A DNA stretch of 64,000 bases from Streptomyces sp. NBC_01351 (GCF_036237315.1 NZ_CP108356.1:2972501-3036500); one strand, 5' to 3'; numbered from the stretch's first letter, positions 1 to 8,820 are shown. Notes: generated from the sequence alone by a model not told the origin. Program-made: numbers and translations.

Positions 1-897
1 GGCCTCCATGAAGGCGGCGGCGGCCGGGTGGGACAGGCCGGGCAGGGCGCCGGGCGAGGAGTCGTCGACCACGAACTCGGCGATGTCGCAGTCCGCGAAG
101 ACCTCCCGGACGTGGGCGAGGGCGTCGGCCTCGCTGCGGTCCGGGGCGTAGCGGAAGTTGACCGTGACCGTGCACGCGTCGGGGATGACGTTGTTGGCGA
201 CGCCGCCGTCGATGCGGACCGCGTTGAGGCCCTCGTGGTACTCCAGGCCGTCGATGACCGGCTTGCGCGGCTCGTACGCAGCCAGCGTGGCCAGGATCGG
301 GCCGGCGGTGTGGATGGCGTTGGAGCCCATCCAGCTGCGGGCGGAGTGGGCGCGCTCGCCGGTCGTGCGCAGCAGGACGCGCAGGGTGCCCTGGCAGCCG
401 CCCTCGACCTCGGCGTTGGAGGGCTCCAGGAGCACCGCGAAGTCGCCGGTCAGCCAGTCCGGGTGGGCTTCGGCGACCTTGCCGAGACCGTTGAGGTCGG
501 CGGCGACCTCTTCCTGGTCGTAGAAGACGAAGGTGAGGTCGCGGTTCGGCTCGGGCACGGTGGCCGCGATGCGCAGCTGCACGGCGACGCCGGACTTCAT
601 GTCGGTGGTGCCGCAGCCCCACAGGACGTCGTTCTCGTCGAGGCGGGACGGAACGTTGTCGGCGATCGGCACGGTGTCCAGGTGGCCGGCGAGGACGACG
701 CGCTCGGCGCGGCCGAGGTCCGTACGGGCCACGACGTTGTTTCCGAAACGGTCCACGGTGAGGTGCGGGAGTGCACGCAGCGCGTGTTCCACGAGGTCGG
801 CGAGTACCTTCTCGTCGCCGCTCACGGACGGAATGTCGACGAGCCGGGCGGTCAGCTCGGCGGCGTCCTGGGTGAGGTCGAGCTCGGATTCGGACAT
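1..897 (-). CDS. dapE: Succinyl-diaminopimelate desuccinylase (3' end beyond window)
   Basis: This M20-family metallopeptidase removes succinate from N-succinyl-LL-2,6-diaminopimelate in lysine and cell-wall biosynthesis. 299 residues are visible from the ATG at 897; the C-terminus is cut by the window start, as a full protein is usually about 360 residues. Metal and catalytic residues are readable: GHLDTVP (His72, Asp74), GTTDMKSG (metal-bridging Asp99) and YDQEE (catalytic Glu129, metal Glu130). The succinylase-step partner dapC lies 3 kb away, which fits a diaminopimelate locus. The gene is divergent from the secreted protein starting at 984, with under 90 bases between the two starts. Confidence 0.95.
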   Translation of the reverse strand, partial: MSESELDLTQDAAELTARLVDIPSVSGDEKVLADLVEHALRALPHLTVDRFGNNVVARTDLGRAERVVLAGHLDTVPIADNVPSRLDENDVLWGCGTTDMKSGVAVQLRIAATVPEPNRDLTFVFYDQEEVAADLNGLGKVAEAHPDWLTGDFAVLLEPSNAEVEGGCQGTLRVLLRTTGERAHSARSWMGSNAIHTAGPILATLAAYEPRKPVIDGLEYHEGLNAVRIDGGVANNVIPDACTVTVNFRYAPDRSEADALAHVREVFADCDIAEFVVDDSSPGALPGLSHPAAAAFMEA

Positions 898-983
898 GGC
901 TCTGACCCTAACGCCCCGGGCTGTGGCGAACCTTCCACGTCCGCCCGGTGGACGCGTCACGTGGCTCAAGTACGGTGGGCCGC

Positions 984-1949
984 GTGTCCAAGAGCGATCA
1001 CCACCGTCCCCGTCTCCGCAGCCGCTTGCTGCGCGCCGCCGCCGGCCTGCTGGTCCTGCTCGCGGTCGTCGGCTACTTCGCCGCCAAGCAGGACTCGACC
1101 GGCGGTCAGGGTGCGCCGCACTGCACCGTGCGCGCCGCCGGCGCGGGCGCGGGCGACTCGTACTCGATGACCACCGAGCAGGCGGGGAACGCTGCGACGA
1201 TCGCGGCCGTGGGCACGGGCAAACCGATGCCGGAGCGGGCGGTGACGATAGCGATAGCGACCGCGATGCAGGAGTCGGCGCTGCGCAATCTCGACCACGG
1301 CGACCGGGACTCGCTCGGTCTGTTCCAGCAGCGGCCCTCGCAGGGCTGGGGGACGCCCGAGCAGATCCGCGACCCCGTGTATTCGGCCGGAATCTTCTAC
1401 GACCGTCTCAAGGCGGTCCGGGGGTGGGCGCGGCTGCCGCTGACGGAGGCCGCGCAGCAGGTGCAGCTCAGCGGTTTCCCGCAGGCGTACGCGAAGCACG
1501 AGCCGGACGCGACGCTGCTCGCGGCGGCGTTCACGGGCGCCGCCCCGGGGACGCTGACCTGCACCGGTCCCGCGCCGCGGCCCGGGACGGGCGATCCGCG
1601 GAAGGTACAGGCGGAGCTGACCCGGGTGTTCGGGGAGAAGACGGCGCCGCGGCTGGGGCCGCCCGCGTCCTCGGCGGGGCACTCGGGGCCGATGGAGCGG
1701 ACCGAGATCACCGTGCCGGTGGCGGCCAAGAAGGGCGCGGCGGTCGAGGGGCAGCGCGGCTGGGAACTCGCGCACTGGGCGGTCGCGAACGCCGCCGAGC
1801 TGAACATCTCGCGGGTGGCCTACGACGGCAAGGCGTGGATCGCGGGCGAGAACAAGGGCCGCTGGGTGGACAGGGCGCCGGGCACCTCGGGGACCGGCGA
1901 CCCGCTGGGCGCGGGCCCGGAGGACGTACGGATCTTCGTGGTCCGCTGA
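984..1949 (+). CDS. Membrane-anchored or secreted lysozyme-like protein
   Basis: The protein has about 321 residues from GTG 984. An in-frame ATG at 948 is possible but would place the start deep in the dapE promoter. A basic N-terminus is followed by one hydrophobic segment at about residues 16-35, so it is a secreted or single-pass anchored protein. Residues 90-150 carry AMQESALRNL, GLFQQRPSQGWG and a DPVYSAGIFYDRL-type stretch. This pattern is typical of actinobacterial lysozyme-like or transglycosylase-like domains, in which the Glu of QES would be the candidate acid. Homologues are often annotated as hypothetical or 'heavy metal transporter', which nothing here supports. Substrate and role are inferred only: cell-wall turnover. 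Confidence 0.75.
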   Translation: MSKSDHHRPRLRSRLLRAAAGLLVLLAVVGYFAAKQDSTGGQGAPHCTVRAAGAGAGDSYSMTTEQAGNAATIAAVGTGKPMPERAVTIAIATAMQESALRNLDHGDRDSLGLFQQRPSQGWGTPEQIRDPVYSAGIFYDRLKAVRGWARLPLTEAAQQVQLSGFPQAYAKHEPDATLLAAAFTGAAPGTLTCTGPAPRPGTGDPRKVQAELTRVFGEKTAPRLGPPASSAGHSGPMERTEITVPVAAKKGAAVEGQRGWELAHWAVANAAELNISRVAYDGKAWIAGENKGRWVDRAPGTSGTGDPLGAGPEDVRIFVVR

Positions 1950-2443
1950 GCCGGTGACCCGTACGACCCCTTGCCCGGGGGCCCGGCATCCCCGGCGTCT
2001 CGGTGACCCCGTGACCCCGTGACCCCGTGACCCCGTGACCCCGTGACCGACGGCCCACGGCCCGGTGACGCCGTGACCGACGGCCCGGCGACCCGACGGC
2101 CCGGCGACCCGGCGACCCAGTGGAGCCGGTGGAGCCGGTGAGCTGGTGACGCGGCGGCCCCGGCCGCCGGACGACCCGGCGGGGCTCGACGACCCCGGCG
2201 GGCGCGCCCGCTGGGCGCCGCCCGGTCGCGCGTGCGAGGAGTCACCCGTGCGGGGGTGACCCGGCGGGTGGGGCGACGGGCCTCCGCACCCACAGAAGCG
2301 CTGGTGGGCGCGCATTCAATGGGCTTTTCGCGGAAGCCGATTAAACGATGCGTTACTGATCCTTTACCCGGCGGTTCCGCAACTCCTCCCGCCCCCCGAG
2401 CGGTTGTACACGGCGTACTCAGCCGCTACCGCTTAGGAGCAAC
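1950..2443. other. 494-base intergenic region with simple repeats
   Basis: The left half holds an octamer repeat (2003-2050) that decays into degenerate GGTGACGCC / CGGCCCGGCGACC-like units up to about 2160. The right half (about 2310-2440) is less GC-rich and presumably contains the promoter of the small secreted protein. AGGAG sits just before its ATG at 2444. I see no convincing gene in this stretch on either strand. Confidence 0.5.
2003..2050. repeat. Octamer tandem repeat, GTGACCCC
   Basis: There are five perfect head-to-tail copies of GTGACCCC from 2003 to 2042, followed by a sixth diverged copy (GTGACCGA) to 2050. Degenerate relatives continue downstream for about 100 bases. It lies directly after the stop codon of the lysozyme-like gene and is not part of any likely coding frame. 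Confidence 0.85.
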
Positions 2444-2815
2444 ATGTCCCTCCCCCTGACCCGTCGGATCGCCCGTGCCGCGCTGCTCGTCGCAGCCGGG
2501 GCAGCGCCCGTGGTCGGTGCGGCCGGCGCGGCCAGTGCCGCCGGCCTGGAGTCCGTGCCGCAGCTGGGCGCCCTGACCGCCCCGGACACCGCCGACGCCA
2601 CCGCGTCGGCCACGGACACCGCCTCCGCGGCCACGGAGACGGCCACCCAGGCCGTCCCGGCCGCCGACGTGGCCGGCAAGGCCGGCGGCCTGCTCGGCGG
2701 GCTGCCCGTACCGGCCGCGCAGGACCTGCCGCTGGACTCGCTGTCCGGCGGCCTGCCGGCCGGGCTGCCCGCCGAGCTGCCGGGTGGCCTGCCCGGTGGC
2801 CTGCCGCTCGGCTGA
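2444..2815 (+). CDS. Small secreted Gly/Leu/Pro-rich protein
   Basis: A 123-residue protein with a clear Sec signal: basic LTRRIAR, a hydrophobic Ala/Val core to about residue 30, and an AXA-type cleavage region near AASAAG. The mature part is low in complexity. It begins with an Ala/Thr/Asp-rich stretch and ends in repeated GGLP units. There are no cysteines, no catalytic motif and no recognised domain. The ribosome site AGGAG sits 5 bases before the ATG. Similar small secreted proteins are common in Streptomyces and sometimes carry misleading 'ATP-binding' labels, for which I see no support. It ends at a strong bidirectional terminator shared with dapC. Confidence 0.75.
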   Translation: MSLPLTRRIARAALLVAAGAAPVVGAAGAASAAGLESVPQLGALTAPDTADATASATDTASAATETATQAVPAADVAGKAGGLLGGLPVPAAQDLPLDSLSGGLPAGLPAELPGGLPGGLPLG

Positions 2816-2846
2816 TCACCGTACGACCGCAGCACCGCTGGAACGC

Positions 2847-2882
2847 CGAAGGGGCCGGGAGCACGAACTCCCGGCCCCTTCG
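2847..2882. terminator. Bidirectional stem-loop terminator
   Basis: A 15-bp perfect stem (2847-2861 with 2868-2882) around the 6-base loop CACGAA. It lies between the convergent small secreted protein gene and dapC and can serve both. There is no U tract, as is usual in Streptomyces. Confidence 0.9.
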
Positions 2883-2909
2883 GGCGTGTACGGACGGTCC
2901 CGGCGGGGC

Positions 2910-4007
2910 TCAGCCCGCGAGGCGCTTGACCGCCGCCTCCACCCGCTCGTCGGTGGCGGTGAAGGCGACGCGTACGAACCGCGCGCCCGCCTCGCCGTAG
3001 AAGTCGCCGGGCGCGACCAGGATGCCCAGCCCCGCGAGGTGGGCGACCGTGTCCCAGCAGGGCTCGTCCCGGGTCACCCACAGGTAGAGGCTGGCCTCGC
3101 TGTGCTCGACCCGGAAGCCGTGCGCCTCCAGCGCAGTACGGAGCGCCGCGCGGCGGGCCGCGTAGCGGACGCGCTGCTCCTCGACGTGCGCGTCGTCGCC
3201 GAGCGCGGCCACCGTGGCGGCCTGTACGGGCGCCGGGGTCATCATGCCGCCGTGCTTGCGGATCTCCAGCAGTTCGCCGAGGACCTCCGCGTCACCGGCG
3301 ATGAAGGCCGCCCGGTATCCGGCCAGGTTGGAGCGCTTGGAGAGCGAGTGGACGGCGACGATGCCCTCGTAGGAGCCGCCGCAGACCTCGTCGTGGAGGA
3401 CGGAGACGGGCTCGGCCTCCCAGCCCAGTTCCAGGTAGCACTCGTCGCTGAAGAGCAGGATCCCGTGCTCGCGCGCCCAGGCCACGATCCGGATCAGCTC
3501 CTCCTTGGAGAGGACCTTCCCGGTGGGGTTGGACGGGGAGTTGAGCCACAGCAGCTTCACGCCGGCCGGGTCCAGCTCGGTGGGGTCGTCGTAGACCACC
3601 GCTTCGGCGCCGCACAGCCGCGCGCCGACCTCGTAGGTCGGGTACGCGAGGCGGGGGTAGGCGACCTTGTCGCCCGCGCCGAGGCCCAGCTGGGTCGGCA
3701 GCCAGGCCACCAGCTCCTTGGAGCCGACGACCGGCAGCACGTTACGGTGGCCGGCGGCGCTCGCGCCGAGGCGGCCGCGCACCCAGCCGGTGAGCGCGTC
3801 GCGCAGGGCGGGCGTGCCCCACACCGTCGGGTAGCCCGGGGAGTCCGCGGCGCCGACGAGGGCGCGCTGGATCAGCTCCGGGACCGGGTCCACGGGGGTG
3901 CCGACCGACAGGTCGACGATGCCGTCCGCGTGGGCCGCCGCCGTGGCCTTGTACGGCTCCAGCTTGTCCCAGGGGAAGGCGGGAAGACGGTCGGATACTG
4001 CGGCCAC
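2910..4007 (-). CDS. dapC: N-succinyldiaminopimelate aminotransferase
   Basis: A fold-type I PLP aminotransferase of 365 residues that transaminates N-succinyl-2-amino-6-ketopimelate in the succinylase route to diaminopimelate. The PLP lysine is Lys224 in SLSKRSN, the pyridine-contacting Asp is Asp188 in FSDECY, and the NSPSNPTG loop is at about 156-163. I chose GTG 4007; upstream in-frame starts would run into the ferredoxin terminator. It lies directly behind fdxA, the order typical of Streptomyces, and dapE is nearby. The exact substrate is inferred from this context rather than from a unique motif. Confidence 0.9.
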   Translation of the reverse strand: MAAVSDRLPAFPWDKLEPYKATAAAHADGIVDLSVGTPVDPVPELIQRALVGAADSPGYPTVWGTPALRDALTGWVRGRLGASAAGHRNVLPVVGSKELVAWLPTQLGLGAGDKVAYPRLAYPTYEVGARLCGAEAVVYDDPTELDPAGVKLLWLNSPSNPTGKVLSKEELIRIVAWAREHGILLFSDECYLELGWEAEPVSVLHDEVCGGSYEGIVAVHSLSKRSNLAGYRAAFIAGDAEVLGELLEIRKHGGMMTPAPVQAATVAALGDDAHVEEQRVRYAARRAALRTALEAHGFRVEHSEASLYLWVTRDEPCWDTVAHLAGLGILVAPGDFYGEAGARFVRVAFTATDERVEAAVKRLAG

Positions 4008-4055
4008 GGTGGTCTCTGCTCTCTCTGGGTGCGGGACGCGAAGTTCGGGAAACAC

Positions 4056-4093
4056 CTCGGCCCCGTGCGGCGGGCAGGCCGTACGGGGCCGAG
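4056..4093. terminator. Stem-loop terminator after fdxA
   Basis: An 11-bp perfect stem (4056-4066 with 4083-4093), extendable by a G-U and a G-C pair, lies in the 107-base gap between fdxA and dapC. It should end or attenuate fdxA transcripts before dapC. Confidence 0.8.
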
Positions 4094-4114
4094 TGGCGCT
4101 ACTGCCGTGAACCC

Positions 4115-4444
4115 TCAGTGAGACGGGTTGATGTCGGCGGGGAGCGCCGCGATGAAGGGGTGATCGCGCTCGATCAGGCCCAGCTTGGAGGCACCACCGG
4201 GCGAACCGAGCTCGTCGAAGAACTCGACGTTCGCCTTGTAGTAGTCCTTCCACTCTTCCGGAGTGTCGTCCTCGTAGAAGATGGCCTCGACCGGGCAGAC
4301 CGGCTCACACGCACCACAGTCGACGCACTCGTCGGGGTGGATGTACAAGGACCGCTGGCCCTCGTAGATGCAGTCGACGGGGCACTCTTCGATGCATGCC
4401 TTGTCCTTGACGTCGACACAAGGCTCCGCGATGACGTAGGTCAC
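4115..4444 (-). CDS. fdxA: 7Fe ferredoxin, FdxA type
   Basis: A 109-residue electron carrier with one [3Fe-4S] and one [4Fe-4S] cluster. By family pattern Cys9, Cys17 and Cys50 are expected to hold the 3Fe cluster, and Cys21, Cys40, Cys43 and Cys46 the 4Fe cluster; Cys25 is extra. The long acidic C-terminal extension after about residue 60 is typical of actinobacterial FdxA. GTG 4444 is supported by AGGAGGAA eight bases upstream. It is divergent from the GNAT gene at 4562, and the 117-base gap must hold both promoters. Confidence 0.95.
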   Translation of the reverse strand: MTYVIAEPCVDVKDKACIEECPVDCIYEGQRSLYIHPDECVDCGACEPVCPVEAIFYEDDTPEEWKDYYKANVEFFDELGSPGGASKLGLIERDHPFIAALPADINPSH

Positions 4445-4561
4445 GCTCTCGTTCCTCCTCGGTAGGGCTGTCCATATCGCGCGGGAGCGCGGCGTCGTCG
4501 ATGCCCGCACCTAGTATCTCCGTTCCCGGGCACGATCCGAACAGGAGGGGCGGACAGAGCT

Positions 4562-5554
4562 GTGGAATTCACTGCGGGCGGACTGCTGGAGGTCCGGATT
4601 ACCCCGGCTGACGTGGGTAAACGAGTCTCTGTACGACGGGTGGAGGGCGGGCTGAGCGGATCACCCGAGTTCACGGACACGGTCGGGGTTCTCACATCCT
4701 GGGACCAGGGTGTGCTGGTGATCACACGGAAGAACGGCCAGTCCGTCCGCATCGCGGAATCCTTGCTGGTCGCGGGCAAGGTGGTGCCCCCGGCACCGGC
4801 CCGCAGGCGGGGTCCGGCAGCCTCTTTCGAGGAGCTCTCGCGGATCGCGGCGCGGTCGTGGCAGCCGCTGGAGAGCGAGCCGCTGGGCGGGTGGACGCTG
4901 CGGGCCGCGGCCGGCTTCACCCGGCGGGCCAACTCCGTGCTGCCGCTCGGCGACCCCGGGATACCGCTGGACGATGCACTCGCGCGAGTGACCTCCTGGT
5001 ACGCGGAGCGCGGGCTTCCGGCCTACGTGCAGGCCGCGACCGGGGCCGCCGGTACGCAGGAACTGCTGTGCGCGAAGCTGGAGCGCCGGGGCTGGGTGTC
5101 CGAGGTGTCCGCGGAGGTACGGATCGGGGCGCTGGCCCCCGTGGCCGACGTCGAGGCGCCCGCCGCCGGGTCCGTACGTCTGACCCGTGTCCCGGACGAG
5201 GAGTGGCTCGGCCGCTACGGGAAGGTCACCGATCCGGACCTGGCCCGCCGGATGCTGGTGGAGGGCCCGTCGGTGTGGTTCGCGGCGCTGCCGGGCGGCC
5301 GGGCCATCGGCCGGCTCGTGGTCGACGGGCGGTGGGCCGGTTTCGCGGCGGTGACCGTCGATCCGGAGCACCGCCGGGCGGGTCTGGCGACGGCCGTGAT
5401 GGCGGCTCTGGCCGGCAAGGCCCTGGAGGAGGGCGCCTCGGCGGCGTGGCTCCAGGTGGAGACGGACAATGCGGGGGCGCTGGCGCTGTACGACGGCCTC
5501 GGCTTCGCGACGCACCACGCGTACCACCACTACCGGCGCGGGGCGGCCTCGTGA
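4562..5554 (+). CDS. GNAT N-acetyltransferase with N-terminal SH3-like domain
   Basis: 330 residues from GTG 4562. Residues 1-75 form a small beta-rich, SH3-like region (DVGKRVSVRR, VLTSWDQGVLVIT). The C-terminal GNAT domain has the acetyl-CoA loop region VDPEHRRAGLATAVM at about residue 265 and the ALYDGLGF end motif. The layout resembles the mycobacterial Rv0428c family. The acceptor substrate is unknown. Its stop overlaps the start of the next gene (GTGA at 5551-5554), so the two are translationally coupled. Confidence 0.85.
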   Translation: MEFTAGGLLEVRITPADVGKRVSVRRVEGGLSGSPEFTDTVGVLTSWDQGVLVITRKNGQSVRIAESLLVAGKVVPPAPARRRGPAASFEELSRIAARSWQPLESEPLGGWTLRAAAGFTRRANSVLPLGDPGIPLDDALARVTSWYAERGLPAYVQAATGAAGTQELLCAKLERRGWVSEVSAEVRIGALAPVADVEAPAAGSVRLTRVPDEEWLGRYGKVTDPDLARRMLVEGPSVWFAALPGGRAIGRLVVDGRWAGFAAVTVDPEHRRAGLATAVMAALAGKALEEGASAAWLQVETDNAGALALYDGLGFATHHAYHHYRRGAAS

Positions 5555-6366
5555 CGTCGCCCTGGCGGGAGCAGTTCGCGGCGGAGGCGCGCGCGGAGCG
5601 GCCGGACCTGGCGGTGCTGTGCCTGCTGTTGGCGGCGGAGGCGGACCCGGAGCTCCTGGGGGTCCCCCCGGTCGAAGACTGGGGGAGCGTCATGGACTGG
5701 GCCCAGATCGAACTGGACCGGCTCGCCGGGATGCTGCCGTACGGGCTGCGGGGCGCGCGGGAGTGGGCGTCGGCGGTCACGGAACTGCTGGGCGGCCGGC
5801 TCGGCTTCCACGGCACCCCGGCCGACTACGACCGCCTCGAATCCTCCCTCCTGCACGAGGTGCTGCGGCGTCGGCGCGGCCTGCCGATCCTGCTGTCCGT
5901 GGTCTGGCTGGAGGTCGCCCGGCGGGCGGGGGCGCCGGTGTACGGGCTGGGCCTGCCGGGGCACTTCGTGGTGGGCTTCGGGGATCCGGATGAGGGTGTG
6001 GTGGTCGACCCGTTCGCGGGCGGCGCGTCGCTGGGCGCCGGCCCGGCGGAGCTGGCCTCCGGGCCGCGCAGCCCGGCCCGGACCCTGGACATCGTGCTCC
6101 GCATCCTGAACAACGTCCGCGCGTGGGCGTCGGCCCGCCCGGAGCACTCGGGGGTCGCACTGTGGGCCCTTGAGCTGTCGCTGCTGCTGCCGTCGCATCC
6201 GGCGGCGCTGCGGTACGACCGGGCGCGGCTGCTCGTGGAACGGGGGGCGTTCCTGGCGGGGGCGGCCGAGCTGGAGTCGTACGCGGACGTGGTGGCGGTG
6301 ATCGACGCCGATGCGGCGGCCCGCATCCGCGCGGAGGCCGCGGCCGCCCGGGCCCTCCTGAACTGA
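5551..6366 (+). CDS. SirB1/transglutaminase-like family protein
   Basis: 271 residues from GTG 5551, overlapping the GNAT stop by four bases. The pattern GLPILLSVVWLEVARRAG, then YGLGLPGHFVVG and a DPFAGG segment, is that of the SirB1 N-terminal/transglutaminase-like superfamily, followed by an alpha-helical TPR-like C-terminal third. In this family a Cys is often absent from the nominal active site; none is visible here where a transglutaminase would need it, so enzymatic activity is doubtful. Function is unknown. Coupling suggests it works with the acetyltransferase. Confidence 0.8.
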   Translation: MTSPWREQFAAEARAERPDLAVLCLLLAAEADPELLGVPPVEDWGSVMDWAQIELDRLAGMLPYGLRGAREWASAVTELLGGRLGFHGTPADYDRLESSLLHEVLRRRRGLPILLSVVWLEVARRAGAPVYGLGLPGHFVVGFGDPDEGVVVDPFAGGASLGAGPAELASGPRSPARTLDIVLRILNNVRAWASARPEHSGVALWALELSLLLPSHPAALRYDRARLLVERGAFLAGAAELESYADVVAVIDADAAARIRAEAAAARALLN

Positions 6367-6416
6367 CCCGGCTCCCCGTCCCCGGGGCTCCGCCCCAGGA
6401 GGCCGCGGACGCGACG

Positions 6417-6450
6417 GTGCCCCCGCCCGGGGTCGTCCGGACGGGGGCAC
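6417..6450. terminator. Bidirectional stem-loop terminator
   Basis: A 9-bp GC stem (6417-6425 with 6442-6450) sits between the convergent SirB1-like gene and the PG-binding protein gene. A GGGGCTCCGCCCC mini-hairpin lies just before it at 6384-6396. Confidence 0.75.
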
Positions 6451-6469
6451 GGTCATGTGCGGGCGGGGC

Positions 6470-8617
6470 CTAGCCGACGTTGGTGTCGATGACCACGGTG
6501 CGCTCGGCCGTGGTCTTGCCGCGCAGGGCCTTGGTGAGGGCGCCGGCCACGTCCTGCGGGGTGACCGCGGTCTTGTCGCCGGTGCCGCGGGTGATCAGGA
6601 CCCCGTCGAAGGTGTTCCCGTACGTGGCCTTGAGCGCGTCGAGGTCGAACTTCTCGACGAGGTGGCCGTCCACGGGCTGCATGCTGAGGATCTTGGGCAG
6701 GGACTTGGCGCCGAAGGCGATGGACTTGCCGCCCACCTTCACGACGGCGTTCGCGGACATGGCGGGCTCCGCGAACTCCTTCATCGCCCGGTCGATCTCG
6801 GCCTGGTCGATGGTCGGCGCCTTGGTGGTGACGGGCAGTTCGGGCACGGCCGGCTCGCCGGACTCGACCAGGTCGCGGAAGGCCTTGGCGACGATGGCGG
6901 CCGAGGCGTCGACGTCGAGGGCGGCGCCGGGCTTGCCGGGGACGGCCACGGCCTTGCCGGTGTCGAAGGTGATCGTCGCCTCGGTGGCGGTGCCGGAGGT
7001 TCCGGCGAGCTCCTGGAGGGCTACCTGGAGCTTCTCCTCGTCGACCGGCATCACGGGCTCGGCGACGCGCTCGTTGCCGAAGAGCGAGCCGATGACCGTC
7101 ATCGGGTTGTAGTCGCTGCCGACCGCGTTGCGAACGGTGGTCTGGCTGTCCAGGCTCAGGCCCGCCTTCTCCGGCTTCAGCTCGACCTGCTTGCCGCCGA
7201 CGCTGAACTGGAGCGGCGCGGCAGCGCGGCTGCCGAAGGCGGTCTGGAGCTTGGACACGGCCTCGTCGCGGCTGCCGCTGATGTCGACGCCGAGGACGGT
7301 GGTGCCCTTGGGGACGTCGGAGTGGTTCAGGAGCAGGCCCGCGCCGTAGGCCACGCCGAACAGGGCGATGACCGCGCCGCCGAACGGGACCACCTTGGAG
7401 CGGCGCTTCTTCTTGGCGGGGGCGGGCTTCCCCTGAGCGGCCCTCGGCTTCGGCTGGGCGGGCGCGAGGCGGGGGGCGGCCGGGTCGGATGCCGGGGGCG
7501 GGGTGTCCAGCCCGGGGCCGGGCCAGCGGGGTGCTTCCCCGGCGCCGGGACCGTCGAAGGGACCGCCCACGCCGGGGCCGCCAAGGGGGCCTCCGACACC
7601 GGGGCCGCCGACTCGGGGGCCGCCGACGGGCCCGCCGACCGGGCCGCTGCCGAAGTTGGGGCCCGCGGTGGGGCCGGCGGGGCCCGCGGTGCCGGTGGGG
7701 GCGAAGCCCGGGGGTACCTGCGCGCCGGGCATGGGAGCGCCGCCCGGCACGGGACCTCCGGGCATGGGAGCCCCGGGCATGGACCCGCCCGGCATGGGAG
7801 CCCCGGGCATGGACCCGCCCGGCATGGGAGCGCCCTGCATCGGGCCGCCGGGCATGGGAGCGCCCTGCATCGGGCCGCCGGGCGTCGGGCCGCCTTGCAT
7901 CGGGCCGCCCTGCATCGGGCCCGCGCCGTGGCCGTGGCGGAGCTCCGGACCGGGTCCGGCGGGAGCCATGGGCCGCTGCGCGAAGCCGCCGCCGGGCATG
8001 CCCGGGGCAGCCGGCGGGACGGCCGCGGGCGGCGGCACCGAGCCGGGGGCCGAGGCGCCGGTGGGGCGGGACGGCAGCAGCGCGGGCCGCTGCGCCGGCT
8101 GCGGAGCCGGGGCGGGGGCCTGCGGGGCGGACCCCTTGCGGGGGGCGAACCAGTTGCTGGCCGTCTCCGCGGGTTCCGCGGCCGGCTCCTGCTCGGCCTC
8201 GATCCGGGTCGGCTGGGGCTTCGGCCGCTGCGCGAGGCCCGGTGCGGCGCCCCCAGGGGCCTGCGGGGCCCCCTGGGTCCGGCGCGGTGCCGGGTCGGGC
8301 GTCTGCTGCGCCGCTTCCGGCCGGGCCTCCGCCGAACCGTTGTCGGTACCCATCGCCTTGCGCACGACCACGGGCGGGATCGGCCGGGAACCCGGGATGT
8401 TGATACGGATCCGCGTCGTCAGCGTGGTCTCGGTCTTGGGTCCGTCGGAATCGGGCGTTGACGGGTTCGAGGTCACAGAGTTCTCCTCCGGGGTGTTCGC
8501 CGCGCCAGGTCCCGAGGGCACGGTCTGGCCGGTTCCATACGGCGGCGTACCCGAGGGGTAGGCGGCTCCACCGGACCGCTTGGGCCCGGAGGACGAACTG
8601 TCGGTTTCACGACTCAA
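6470..8617 (-). CDS. Pro/Gly-rich membrane protein with PG-binding (VanW-associated) domains
   Basis: 715 residues. The first 400 or so are a cytoplasmic, Pro/Gly/Met-rich low-complexity region with repeats of the form MQGGP / MPGGP. One transmembrane segment follows at about 405-425, preceded by KKKRR. The extracellular part resembles the putative peptidoglycan-binding domains found in VanW/YoaR proteins (LGVDISG, then two alpha/beta repeats), but it stops at IDTNVG without a recognisable VanW domain. TTG 8617 is chosen because GGGAGAA lies seven bases upstream and no ATG or GTG fits. A role in cell-envelope maintenance is inferred from topology only. Confidence 0.8.
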   Translation of the reverse strand: MSRETDSSSSGPKRSGGAAYPSGTPPYGTGQTVPSGPGAANTPEENSVTSNPSTPDSDGPKTETTLTTRIRINIPGSRPIPPVVVRKAMGTDNGSAEARPEAAQQTPDPAPRRTQGAPQAPGGAAPGLAQRPKPQPTRIEAEQEPAAEPAETASNWFAPRKGSAPQAPAPAPQPAQRPALLPSRPTGASAPGSVPPPAAVPPAAPGMPGGGFAQRPMAPAGPGPELRHGHGAGPMQGGPMQGGPTPGGPMQGAPMPGGPMQGAPMPGGSMPGAPMPGGSMPGAPMPGGPVPGGAPMPGAQVPPGFAPTGTAGPAGPTAGPNFGSGPVGGPVGGPRVGGPGVGGPLGGPGVGGPFDGPGAGEAPRWPGPGLDTPPPASDPAAPRLAPAQPKPRAAQGKPAPAKKKRRSKVVPFGGAVIALFGVAYGAGLLLNHSDVPKGTTVLGVDISGSRDEAVSKLQTAFGSRAAAPLQFSVGGKQVELKPEKAGLSLDSQTTVRNAVGSDYNPMTVIGSLFGNERVAEPVMPVDEEKLQVALQELAGTSGTATEATITFDTGKAVAVPGKPGAALDVDASAAIVAKAFRDLVESGEPAVPELPVTTKAPTIDQAEIDRAMKEFAEPAMSANAVVKVGGKSIAFGAKSLPKILSMQPVDGHLVEKFDLDALKATYGNTFDGVLITRGTGDKTAVTPQDVAGALTKALRGKTTAERTVVIDTNVG
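7725..7930 (-). repeat. In-frame coding minisatellite (GGPMQG/APMPG units)
   Basis: About eight diverged copies of short units reading G-G-P/S-M-Q/P-G-A-P-M-P are repeated head to tail inside the Pro-rich region of the PG-binding protein. Neighbouring copies are nearly identical at DNA level (for example around 7760-7830), so copy number probably varies between strains. Confidence 0.75.
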
Positions 8618-8820
8618 GGCAGGTTCTCCCGGTTGGCTCCGCCGCCCGTCATACCGTGCGCGGGCAGCTCGGCGGCCCGTCCACCATACTGGCCGCCGCC
8701 CGGACGCAACTGACCCCCGGGATTCAGGGGTTCCCCGAAGCCCCCGCCGGACCCCTCCGGAGCGACCCGCGAGCCCCCGTGCGCCCCTCCCCCGTCACCT
8801 CTACCAAGTCCGACACCACG

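Noticed and set aside
2003..2160. CRISPR-like array
   Set aside because: The 8-bp units are contiguous with no spacers and no cas genes nearby. TnpB at 33 kb is transposon-borne, not Cas12.
6455..8561. Long plus-strand frames opposite the PG-binding protein
   Set aside because: They mirror the repeat-rich minus-strand gene, which has a ribosome site and recognisable domains.
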